Part shown: piece after piece, positions 1-9,572 of the stretch
Layout of the letters: each line of letters begins with the position of its first letter
How positions within the stretch are numbered: position 1 is the first letter of the stretch
Assembly: GCF_019320115.1 (NCBI RefSeq)
Contig: NC_089584.1
Coordinates: 77,066,791 to 77,130,790 of the forward strand
Length of the DNA stretch: 64,000 nucleotides
Origin: Miscanthus floridulus
Lineage: Eukaryota; Streptophyta; Magnoliopsida; Poales; Poaceae
Direction: 5' to 3'
The notes under the pieces: generated by a model
Told to the model about the DNA's origin: nothing
The model's input: only the letters and a program-made list of their open reading frames with translations
The model's database searches: none
Position numbers and translations under genes: made by a program

Positions 1-1
1 A

Positions 2-176
2 CATTGCTGGAACGAAGGCTTAAAATTGCCTACTAGAAATAACTATCCGAAATGCAGTGAGCAATATTGGGAGTTTAGGCAATCTCAAGCCAACTATCGG
101 TCTATCCATGCTCAAGATGAGTATCATCATAATAACATGGATCGGCGCTTAAAAAATAGGAGTGTTCATGATCGGC
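2..176 (+). pseudogene. E2 gag fragment, upstream of the E1 insertion
   Basis: One frame is open from base 2 to the E1 insertion. It reads as a polar, basic Gag C-terminal region with Cys and His residues (HCWNEG, YPKC) and many Asn, Tyr and Arg residues. It ends MDRRLKNRSVHDR and continues directly as LGKRVVDQNWADY after E1 at 13165. It is therefore the left half of a gag interrupted by E1, not an independent gene. No start is visible because it runs off the window edge. Confidence 0.7.
172..176. repeat. Target-site duplication of E1, left copy (TCGGC)
   Basis: TCGGC directly precedes the 5' LTR start and also follows the 3' LTR end at 13160-13164. A 5-bp duplication is normal for Ty3/gypsy integration, and it fixes both LTR boundaries. 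Confidence 0.85.
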
Positions 177-3100
177 TATAACACCTCGGGTGTTTAAATA
201 TTAAAATTTGACATGTCATCATATGCATTGCAAAGCATTTGGCATTCGGTGAAAACTTTGATATGCATTTACTAAAACAAGTTTACATTTGTGTAATGAG
301 TGTTGAATTGTATTGTTTGACTCAAGTTCAAAGTTTGTCTGGGTTTTGAATTTTTCGAGAAAACCCCGCTTTTGAACATTTAAACCCTACCCTGAAAATC
401 CATTTCAAAATCTAAGCATATTTTGGGGTTGGGCCCAAAAGCAAAAGTGTAGAGCTTGGCAAGTTAAGCAAAGTTTGTTTTTGGAGTTTTTCAAGTTGTT
501 TAGAAAATTTTTGAGTAATTCAAAAAGGCGTAATTCATTAAAATTCCCTATTCAAATCCAAAAGTTCATTTCAAAATTTAGACCGAATTAGGAGATGGTT
601 ATAAAAGTAAAGTTGTAGAACTTTTGATTTTGAACAACTTTTGTGTTTGGAGATTTTTGAGTTGTTATGAAAATTTGGGAGTAATTTGTGAATTTTGGCG
701 AATGGCAAACTTGTAAATACTGTGAACAGTGTTCACTGCCGAAGCTACACCGCCGGCGACCTTCTTCGGTGTTCCAGGCACGTTGTGGCCGTCCTTGGTG
801 TCGCGCTAGCATGGAAATGGCTCCGTCATGGCTTCCTTGAGCTTCTGAGTCGCGTTATAAGAACCGAGACGCCGTCGTCGTCGTTTTTCTTTCTTCTCTG
901 TTTTTCCCGTCACCGCCGCCGCAGCTCCGTCGAGCTCTCGCTGTCTACCTAGCGTCATTGCCGTCTTGTCAAAGCATGCTTCAGCTCTACCATATCCTTG
1001 CGCATCCAGCCGACCCACTAATTCAGTTAGTCTTAGTCAGGAACTCGAGTTGCATCGCCTTCTTCCTCGCGGCCGGCAACTCCTCCGCCGAGCATGATTC
1101 GCCGCGGCCAGAGCTCCACGGTGCATCTCCGTCCCTGGTTTTGGCTGATTCTGTTTAATCTCGATTCTGTAGTACTTAATCCATAGCTGGTTGCTCATTT
1201 TGACCACTGCAGTCACCGGTACGCCATCACCGACGACGATCAGCTCCGTCGTGCTTGCTCGGAACGTCGACCCACCTCTCCGTTGCTCCTTCGGCTTTGT
1301 GCTTTACTCGGTTGTGTTCAGGGTACGCTGCTGGTGCTTCCTCGACCTTTAGTTTAACCGCTACCGGCCTGTAGCCGCCGGCGTAGCACTGCCGTGCCAC
1401 CGCGTCCGCCATGGTCGGCGTAGTGCTCGGTTCGGTCTGTAATTGGTCGCGTTAGTGCCATAGATCGATGCGCTGTAACGTAGTGATCATGCTAGTACTC
1501 TTTCCGTCACCGTTGGACTCACCATCGGCGAGAAATCGCTGGTCAGCGCCGTCGCCGTCGTGGTCAGCGCGCGAGGTTAGGGATGACAGGTGGGGTCGGG
1601 TTGTCAGTGACTCAGCGTTCAAATGGATTTTTCTATTTTCAGATTTGAATGAATAGTGTCTGTTTTTGTTATTTTTGTGTAGATTTATTTAGAGCTCCAA
1701 AAATTATGAAAATTTTTGTGTGACTCCTCTGTAATGTATATTATTTATGAAAAATATGAAATATTGTTTTTCAGTAATTTTTAATGTGATAAAAATTGCT
1801 CAATTTATTAATAAATGGATTTCCATGATTTTTCTAGACTTATTTACTTGTCCAAAAATTATGAAATTTGTTTTGTCACTTAGTTATCATGTAATGAACA
1901 TTTACTAAAATTTTGGGCTCAATTAGAATAAGTTGATTTATTTCATAATTTTGAATTAAATAATTAATTTATAAAAGCAAATAGCAACCTTTAGTGATTT
2001 AGGTTTTGTTTGTAATTTTGGATTGAGTAATGACCTTGGGTCATTTGTTGATAATGATCCTTGGCAATTGAGGTATGTGTTATGAAAAAGATTTAGTTGT
2101 TTGACTTGCAACTATACCGCGAAGGAAAGTTGTATTCAAATTGTTAATTTTGTATCCATCATCGAGCATCATGTTTTGTATTTCGCATCATGTTAAACAT
2201 GGCATTGTTATTACATGTAGTGAACGAAGGTGAACACATGGTAGTTAATCAAGTTGTGGAGGAGGTTAATCCGTCTGTTGAGGTCGGATCGAATACTTGT
2301 GTGACGTCGCAGGAATCGGACTTTTCCATCAACGAAGGCAAGCCCCGGATGCATACAACCCTACCTTGTGTTTTACAAATTAATTTCGCTTTTGCTTTTC
2401 ATTACTGCATTAAGTGATTAAGAGTTAAGTAAGAGCCTAATTGGTGCATTACCACCCTTGTTATTCCATATTTACCATATTACCAGTTTTAAACTCGTAT
2501 ATGCCTAGTTTTGCTTAGCTATGCGTAGAACGATGAAAGTTGGGTGACTACCTGCCACCTGCAAGTTTTAAACGAAACATTGGTTAACTATGTTAGTATG
2601 TGATATGGGAATGTGGAGTAATAAATCTAGACCGGGCGGACTCGGTATGTGTGAGCCACTAGACATGGAGGTCTTGTGAGCGGGTTCTTTCCGCCTGTGT
2701 CGATTAAGGCATGTCCGTTGCTGAATTGCCTGAGGTGAGAAGTTGTAGTACTAACCACATACTCTGGTAAGCCTGAGCTTGGCAATTCTATTACGAGAAG
2801 GGCTACTCGCGCACTGGGAGTGGAGAGATGGTGGGAATAGCATGTACCCACGTGGCAATGGGCTGGAATGGTGGAGTACTATATTCTCAAGTGGCGCGGA
2901 CCCGTTCTTGTTTTAGAGGATCCGAGGGTAGGTTGGTATATGTAGGTTGGGGACCTGCATATGTCGTGTGGTCTGAAATTCCCAGCTGGGTTGTTTAATC
3001 GGTTCGAATCGTCATTGCTCCTCGGTTATGGAGACTCAACTCACTGTTCATCATTGTAGTATTAATAACTAGAACTTGAATAAGGCTTGTGAAGGTGTTG

Positions 3101-3764
3101 GATATGAAGTTTCATGATCTCAGTGCAGATCGTGTTAGCTTTGTATATAATTCTTATGAAGTTTTCTATATAAAGAATTTTGTTAAAAGAGCTTTTATGC
3201 AAAAGAACTTTGATCATTGTTAAAGCTATACCTTGAATCCCTGAGCCTGCATTTCTAGGTTATCAGTTTTATTTCAGTTAAGTCTTGTTGAGTACTTTTG
3301 TACTCAGGGTTCGTTGACCCTTGTTGCAGGTGAGCCTCATGAGTAGATCTATTTTGGATCATGCTGCATGACTATCGTTCGTTCTGACGATGAGAAGTAA
3401 ATGTGTGATCCTTGGGCAGGATGTTTATTTTGTGTGTTATGTATATATTAATTATGCCACTCCACTACTACTATGGTTTGTAATAATTATCAAACTTGGT
3501 TTGTAAGGTTTGAAACAACTGGTTTGTAAACTATGTTATCGTAAGACTTCCGCTGTTTTTACTCTGGTGTTGATATTTGAATAAATATTGTAATACTACA
3601 ATGACTCTGTAACGTGATCCTGCTTGGAAATCGTGGATGATTCAGGGTTCCTCGAGGACACCCGACAGTCTTTTTAAGTTCATGGAAACATATGCATAGA
3701 TGTCAAAGGTCGTCGGACAGTGACAGGTGCATGTGGGTCCTATAACTTAGGAGGTTCTGCCATA
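177..3764 (+). repeat. E1 5' LTR
   Basis: About 3588 bp, matching 9573-13159 base for base with scattered changes. It begins TATAACACC and ends GCCATA, whereas the 3' copy begins TGTAACACC and ends GCCACA; both terminal dinucleotides of the 5' copy are mutated by C-to-T type changes (G to A at the start). It contains a GC-rich block (about 740-1590), AT-rich DNA (1620-2200) and a region reading GTACTCAGGGTTCGTTGACCC near 3300. The short ORFs inside it mirror those of the 3' LTR and are not genes. Confidence 0.92.
3167..3175 (+). promoter_or_regulatory. Possible TATA box in E1 5' LTR
   Basis: TATATAAAG lies in the last fifth of the LTR, conserved at 12563-12571 in the 3' copy. The position suits the U3/R boundary of a long LTR. 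No transcript data support it. Confidence 0.35.
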
Positions 3765-3767
3765 GAA

Positions 3768-3779
3768 TGGTATCAGAGC
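3768..3779 (+). promoter_or_regulatory. E1 primer binding site (initiator Met tRNA)
   Basis: TGGTATCAGAGC, the usual complement of the 3' end of plant tRNA-iMet, starts three bases after the LTR end. It sets the plus orientation of E1. Confidence 0.9.
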
Positions 3780-4168
3780 ATTGTTACAAGGTTTTTGTTG
3801 TATTGTTTTACAAAAACTTCAAAATGATTTGGAATGACTAAATTTAACTTGCTAATTTAGTCCAAATTACTTCTGACTTATCTTATTTCTTTCTCATCAT
3901 TCCGTATTTGATTAAAAAGGTTTTGTGTGGTGGAGTAGTAATATTACTGTGCCCTATATAAAAATAAATATTATTTATGTGCATTATTAACTTTGATGTT
4001 TTTGTTCATAAGAACGATTCATGCATCATAAATAATTCACTCGTTACTTCCTTCACCTCTTAGTCTGGAGTTGAGTAGTGAGTCTGGTTTGAGGAATGTA
4101 ATCCATGTTAGCTACTTTTTGGATTTTGATCAAATGGTCTTACTTGGATTAAATTGGATTCCTACAGT

Positions 4169-4738
4169 ATGGCTCGTGCCAAGATGACGCCCCGTAAGTC
4201 CACCGGACCCAAAGGAGTTCCTCATTACCAACTTGCCCCTAGAAATGATGGTGCTAGCAGTAGCAGTACTAGGCCTGATCCCCAGGCAGAGATACTGAGG
4301 GTTTCTATGGAGTTAGCACAATCTACTAGAGATAGGGCTTTGGATGTTATACAAATAGGAGAATTACAGGGTCAATGGAGGCATCTCACTACCGCACATA
4401 GGAACTGTGAAAGTATGTTAGTTCGTACAGTGGAGGGACGAAATGAGGCTTGGCATAGGGAAAATGTAGCTAGAGCTAGAACTCATGAGCTAGAATTCTA
4501 TGTAGAAGATTTAGAAGAACATAATACCTATCTACATGAGGAACTTCATAGGCTTAGCAATCTACTAAATCCAAATCATGAGCCTCAAGTTGATGCCATG
4601 GACCCCGATGTCATCCTTGCCGATGATGATGGATTAGGAGAGGAAGAAGAAGAAGATCCTGAAGAATTAGTAATGATCGATGAAAGTGATGAAGAAGGCG
4701 GTAATAATTCCGGAATGGATACCGAGCCTGACGTTTGA
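4169..4738 (+). CDS. E1 extra ORF upstream of gag (ORF0-type)
   Basis: An uninterrupted 189-codon frame from ATG 4169 (MARAKMTPRK) to TGA at 4736; the frame is open slightly further up but lacks an ATG. The N-terminus is basic and Ser/Pro-rich. Residues of about 50-135 are rich in Glu, Arg and Leu with a coiled-coil look (HELEFYVEDLEEHNTYLHEEL). The C-terminus is strongly acidic (GEEEEEDPEELVMIDESDEE). It has no enzyme motif I know. Extra ORFs in this position occur in Tekay/Del-type elements, and E7 carries one in the same place, also with a helical segment. It has no stop codon while gag and pol have several. Function unknown; a nucleic-acid or chromatin-binding partner of Gag is only a guess. 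Confidence 0.75.
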   Translation: MARAKMTPRKSTGPKGVPHYQLAPRNDGASSSSTRPDPQAEILRVSMELAQSTRDRALDVIQIGELQGQWRHLTTAHRNCESMLVRTVEGRNEAWHRENVARARTHELEFYVEDLEEHNTYLHEELHRLSNLLNPNHEPQVDAMDPDVILADDDGLGEEEEEDPEELVMIDESDEEGGNNSGMDTEPDV

Positions 4739-4924
4739 GGAAGTTGAGGAAAAGAGTAGAGTAGAGTAGAGTTGTATACTAGTAGCTCTAGTTAAGTTAT
4801 GTAGATCTATTTTCGTACTCATGGGTTTGTTTGTACATTAGTAAACTCTATGTAATGTGTCTAGAGTGAGCTTTGGTACAATTCAATAAAGACATGTGAA
4901 TAAAGTTTGGTTTGTTATGAGCAG

Positions 4925-5959
4925 ATGCGTCGTACGCGGGGCTCGTTTATTCTGGGAACTTCACAAGATGAGGATGGTATTCCAGATCCGCCACCAGTTC
5001 CAACAAATTTAGCTGATGCTATAACCGCACTTGTCAATGTGACGGCCGAAAATTCTCATCTGCTTCATGAGATGACTCAGAGTAATCAGAATCAGATGTA
5101 CGGAAACCATGGACGCCACCATAACAGACAGGAGGCTATATATGTTGATTTCACCAACACAAGGCCACTAGTGTTCACCAAGGCAGATGAACCATTGGAG
5201 GCTGATGACTGGCTTCGAACCATGGAGCAGAAATTTGACCTTATTCCATGCACGAAGTATCAGAAACCTACGTTTGCCGCCCAGCAACTTAGAGGAGCAG
5301 CAAGTGCTTGGTGGGCAAACTTAGTGGCTATGCAACCAGCTAGCATTCCAATAACTTGGGCTGAGTTCCGTACAGCCTTCAGAGCCCATTATATCCCTGA
5401 AGGAGTGATGGCTATGAAGCTAGATGAATTCCTTGCTTTAAAACAAGGAGATCAAACCGTGATGCAGTATGTGGGAAGATTTAATCATCTGTCCCAATAT
5501 GCATCCGAACATATCAATACTAATGCCAAGAAGAAGAGGTGGTTTATGAGAGGCCTGAATACCAAGTTGCAGACTATGATGACCACTTGCACCAATGTTA
5601 CTTATCATGAGGCAGTAAATATTGCAATTGCTTCAGAGTCAAAGTATCGGCAGCATAAGGAGCTCAAAAAGAAAAAGAGTGTGCCGTCTGGATCTTTTGG
5701 GGGAAATCAGAAGAGGCAGAGGGTGATTTATCATCCAGTACATCATAATCGTCCTCCTTATCATCCGCCACAGTTCCAAGCTAGGCAACAGTCAAATGTC
5801 CGTCCTGCTATAACCTATCTGAATTCACAGTCAACCAATGCTCCTAGTGGCAATGCTCCAACATCCCAGGGTCACAACTATCCATGTTACAATTGTGGAA
5901 GGACTGGTCATTTCTCCAGAGAATGTTCATATCCTAGGCAGGCTAATCAAAATTATTAG
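4925..5959 (+). pseudogene. gag: E1 gag (capsid and nucleocapsid), ended by in-frame TAG
   Basis: From ATG 4925 (MRRTRGSFILG). The central retrotransposon-Gag domain (LEADDWLRTMEQKFD, SAWWANLVAMQ, ITWAEFRTAFRAHYIPEG, YVGRFNHLSQYA) is followed by a basic linker and one CCHC zinc knuckle, CYNCGRTGHFSREC, for RNA binding. TAG at 5957 closes the frame, but the same frame continues as pol, where related elements encode one gag-pol polyprotein. The TAG sits in a Gln/Asn-rich linker and probably was CAG. Read-through cannot be excluded. Confidence 0.85.
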
Positions 5960-6844
5960 AAGGCCCCTGCTAATCAACAACAGGGTCAGGCACCAAACAA
6001 GAACCCCAATCAGAATGCTCAGAAGGGTAAAGATGAGAGGAAGACAGGACGGGTGTTCTATATTCAAGCTGGAGAAATTCTGGAAGGGGAGCCAGTGATG
6101 ATGGGTATGTTTCCTGTTGCCAATCACCCTGCAGTTATACTTTTTGATTCTGGCGCATCGCATTCATTCATCAATAGAACATTTGTCGTGAAGCATGAAA
6201 TTTCAATTGGGGCAACAAAGGAAAGTTTCTTTATACAGTTGCCCGGAGGACGTCTATGTACTAAGGAAATGGTATACCAGGTACCCATAAACCTGGGTGG
6301 GCATATTTTTCCCACTACCATGATTATCCTTAAGGATCAGGATATAGATGTAATCTTGGGAATGAATTGGATGTATCAGCATAAGGCTGTTATAGATGCT
6401 TTGAATAGGATGTTAAGAGTAAGTTTGCCTGATAGTAATTCTCAACTTCTTATCCAACTTCCAACTCTAAGAAGATCAGTGGGCAAGATCTGTGCAACTA
6501 CTGTTAAAGAGATTAGAGATATTCCGGTAGTGTGTGAATTTCTGGACGTTTTTCCTAAAGATTTACCTGGTCTACCACCTGATAGGGATGTACAATTCAA
6601 TATAGAGTTACAACCTGGAACAGCTCCAATTTCTCAGAGAGCTTATAGGATGCCACCTAAGGAATTGGCCGAGTTGAAGACTCAGTTACAAGAATTAATT
6701 GAGAAAGGGTTTATCCAACCTAGTTCCTCACCTTGGGGATGTCCGGCAATTTTTGTGAAAAAGAAAGATGAGACCCTGAGGTTATGTGTTGACTATCGTC
6801 CATTGAATGAAGTGACCATCAAGAATAAGTATCCATTACCTTAG
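5960..6844 (+). pseudogene. pol: E1 pol part 1: aspartic protease and start of RT
   Basis: Same frame as gag. The protease is shown by [11 protein letters not shown] (active-site Asp in DSG) at about 6139-6171 and the later hydrophobic ILGMNWM near 6355. The RT start is shown by the conserved linker before RT and by [32 protein letters not shown] at 6842 stops the frame inside the conserved segment just after YPLP; the frame then continues without shift. The stop breaks RT, so this copy cannot make the polyprotein without suppression. Confidence 0.85.
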
Positions 6845-7453
6845 ATAGATTTGCTTTTTGATCAATTAGCTGAAGCCAAAGTTTTCTCCAAGATAGATTT
6901 GAGATCAGGATATCACCAAATCAAGATAAAGCCTGAAGATATTCCCAAAACGGCATTTACCACAAGATATGGATTATATGAATACTTGGTGATGTCTTTT
7001 GGTTTGACAAATGCTCTAGCTCATTTCATGTATCTAATGAACTCAGTATTCATGCCTGAGCTAGACAAGTTTGTAGTGGTGTTTATTGATGACATTTTAG
7101 TATATTCCAAGAATAAGAAAGAACATGCGGAACATCTCAGAATTGTTCTGACCCACTTGAGAGAACATCAACTATATGCCAAGTTCAGCAAGTGTGATTT
7201 TTGGCTTAAGGAAGTGCAATTTCTTGGACATGTCTTGTTAGCCGAAGGAGTTGCAGTTGATCCCAGCAAAGTGAAGGATGTGCTTGATTGGAAACCGCCA
7301 GTCACAGTTCATCAAGTTCGGAGTTTTCTGGGATTGGCAGGGTATTATCGTCGGTTTATTCTAGATTTCTCAAAAATATCAAAGTCCATAACTGAATTGT
7401 TGAAGAACCAAGTTAAGTTTGTCTGGTCATCAGATTGTGAGGAGGCTTTCTAG
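6845..7453 (+). pseudogene. pol: E1 pol part 2: reverse transcriptase palm
   Basis: In frame with part 1. Motifs in order: [33 protein letters not shown], and the catalytic [12 protein letters not shown] (FxDD), then [10 protein letters not shown] and [12 protein letters not shown] of the thumb and connection. TAG at 7451 replaces a residue normally Gln in the motif after EEAF. Apart from the two flanking stops the domain is intact. Ends where RNase H begins. Confidence 0.88.
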
Positions 7454-8044
7454 ACTTTGAAGAGACTATTGACTACTGCACCAGTGTTAGCTCAACCTGA
7501 TATTGAGAAGCCATTTGATGTTTATTGTGATGCTTCAGGTATTGGTATTGGATGTGTGTTGATGCAAGAAGGCCGAGTCATTGCTTATGCATCTAGGCAA
7601 CTTAAGCAACATGAAGAACACTATCTGACTCATGACTTAGAGTTAGCAGCTGTGGTTCATGCTCTAAAGATTTGGCGGCATTACCTGCTTGGTAATACGT
7701 GTCATATGTATACAGATCACAAGAGCTTAAAGTATATTTTCACTCAGTCAGAGTTGAACATGCGACAAAGAAGATGGTTAGAACTGATTAAGGATTATGA
7801 TTTGGAAGTACATTATCACCCTAGTAAAGCAAATGTAGTTGCAGATGCCCTCGGTCGCAAAAGTTATTGCAAATGTCTGACAATGAGAACAATGGGTTTG
7901 ACTTTATGTCAAGAAATGGAAAAGTTGAATGTAGAAGTAATTCAACAAGGAAGTTTGACCAACATAATTGTTGAAGCCACTATTCGAGATCAAGTTATTG
8001 TTGCTCAGAAGGAAAACAAGGGTATAGCCCATATCAAGGAAAAG
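7454..8044 (+). pseudogene. pol: E1 pol part 3: RNase H, ended by a frameshift
   Basis: In frame with RT. RNase H motifs: [16 protein letters not shown] (first Asp), [12 protein letters not shown] with [27 protein letters not shown], and [10 protein letters not shown]. After HIKEK near 8040 the frame is lost: the continuation is found one frame over, consistent with loss of one A from the A run at 8040-8043. The nominal frame stops at 8111-8113 overlapping the integrase frame. This is the only indel I see in E1 pol. Confidence 0.85.
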
Positions 8045-9414
8045 TCAAGAATGGAAAAGCGGAATGCTTTAGCATTGACAATGAAGATGTGTTGTGGTTC
8101 AAGGATCGCCTAGTGGTACCCAAAGTTCCTAACTTGCGGCAGTCAATTCTAGATGAGGCACATGCTACTAGGTTATCAATCCATCTGGGAAGAAACAAGA
8201 TGTACCATGACTTGAAGCAAAGATTCTGGTGGACTAAAATGAAAATAGAATTTGCTAGATTTATAGCAAAGTGTGATACTTGTCAAAAGGTGAAAGCTAT
8301 ACATTTGAGGTCTGCTGGTGAATTACAACCATTGCCTATTCCCTCTTGGAAGTGGGAGGACATAAGTATGGATTTTATTGTTGGTCTACCCAAGACATCA
8401 AAGGGATTTGACTCAGTATGGGTTATTGTAGATCGACTCACTAAGTCAGCACATTTTCTTCCAGTCAAGACAATATATCCTATGATCCAATATGCCAAAA
8501 TGTACTTAGCAAGCATCATGAGTCTCTATGGAATACCCAAGACTATTGTGTCCGATAGGGGTACACAGTTTGTCTCCAACTTTTGGAAACAATTGCATTC
8601 TTCATTGGGTACCAAACTTCTATATAGTACAGCTTATCATCCGCAGACTGATGGACAGACTGAAAGAGTTAATCAAGTACTTGAAGATATGTTAAGGTGT
8701 TGTGTCCTTAACTATTCCAATAAGTGGGATGAATGTTTACCTTTGGCCGAGTTCTCATACAACAATAGTTATCAGGAAAGCATTAGAATGGCTCCATTTG
8801 AAGCACTCTATGGTCGTAGATGCAGAACATCGTTGAGTTGGTCTGAGCCTGGAGAAAGAAGATTCTTTAGAGTTGACCTTGTGAAAGAAACAGAAGACAA
8901 GGTTAAGCAAATACAGAGTAATTTGAAGATAGCTCAGTCCCAACAAAAGAGCTATGCGGATAGAAGACAGAGACCATTGGTATTTAATAAAGGAGATTTT
9001 GTATATCTGAAAGTATCACCAATGAAGGGAGTTACCCGTTTTGGTGTTAAAGGAAAGTTAGCACCTCGATATATTGGACCATATCAAATTTTGGAAAGGT
9101 ATGGAAAAGTGGCATATCGCTTGAAGTTACCTGAACATCTTGCAGCTGTGCATGATGTGTTCCATGTTTCTCAATTAAAGAAGTGTCTCCGAGTGCCAGA
9201 ACAAAATGTTGAAGTTGAAGGAGTAGAACTAGAACCGGATTTAACTTATTCCGAATATCCTATCCGAGTGTTGGATCAAAAAGATTGTGTTACTCGAAGA
9301 TGGACAATCAAGTTCTATAAAATACAATGGAATCAACATTTAGAAGAGGAAGCTACTTGGGAATCAGAAGATTACTTGTTAGAAAAGTTTCCAAAATTTC
9401 TAGCGTCAATATAG
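8045..9414 (+). pseudogene. pol: E1 pol part 4: integrase with chromodomain-like C-terminus
   Basis: Open from the frameshift to TAG 9412. The HHCC zinc-binding region reads HATRLSIHLGRNKMYHDL to CDTCQKV. The catalytic core has D in SMDFIVGLPK, D in IVSDRGTQFVSNFW and E in QTERVNQVLED. Then come GPFxAL-like MAPFEALYGRRC, KGDFVYLKVSP, and PRYIGPYQILER (GPY/F module), VFHVSQLKKC. The last 50 residues, with IQWNQHLEEEATWESEDYL, look like a chromodomain, typical of chromoviruses that target heterochromatin. No internal stop. Confidence 0.88.
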
Positions 9415-9560
9415 AATAGAGTAATATTAGTTGAGCTAGGATGTGTTTTATAAAAGGGACCTCAGCTGTTTTATGGACAGAGTTTGTATGTGTTCTTGCG
9501 ATACATTTCCTTTTCCATTACTTACCCTATGGCTTTGAATCTCGGGGCGAGATTTCTTTT

Positions 9561-9571
9561 AGGGGGAAGGA
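9561..9571 (+). promoter_or_regulatory. E1 polypurine tract
   Basis: AGGGGGAAGGA lies immediately before the 3' LTR start at 9573, the normal place for the plus-strand primer. The preceding about 150 bp after pol is non-coding. Confidence 0.9.
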
Positions 9572-9572
9572 T

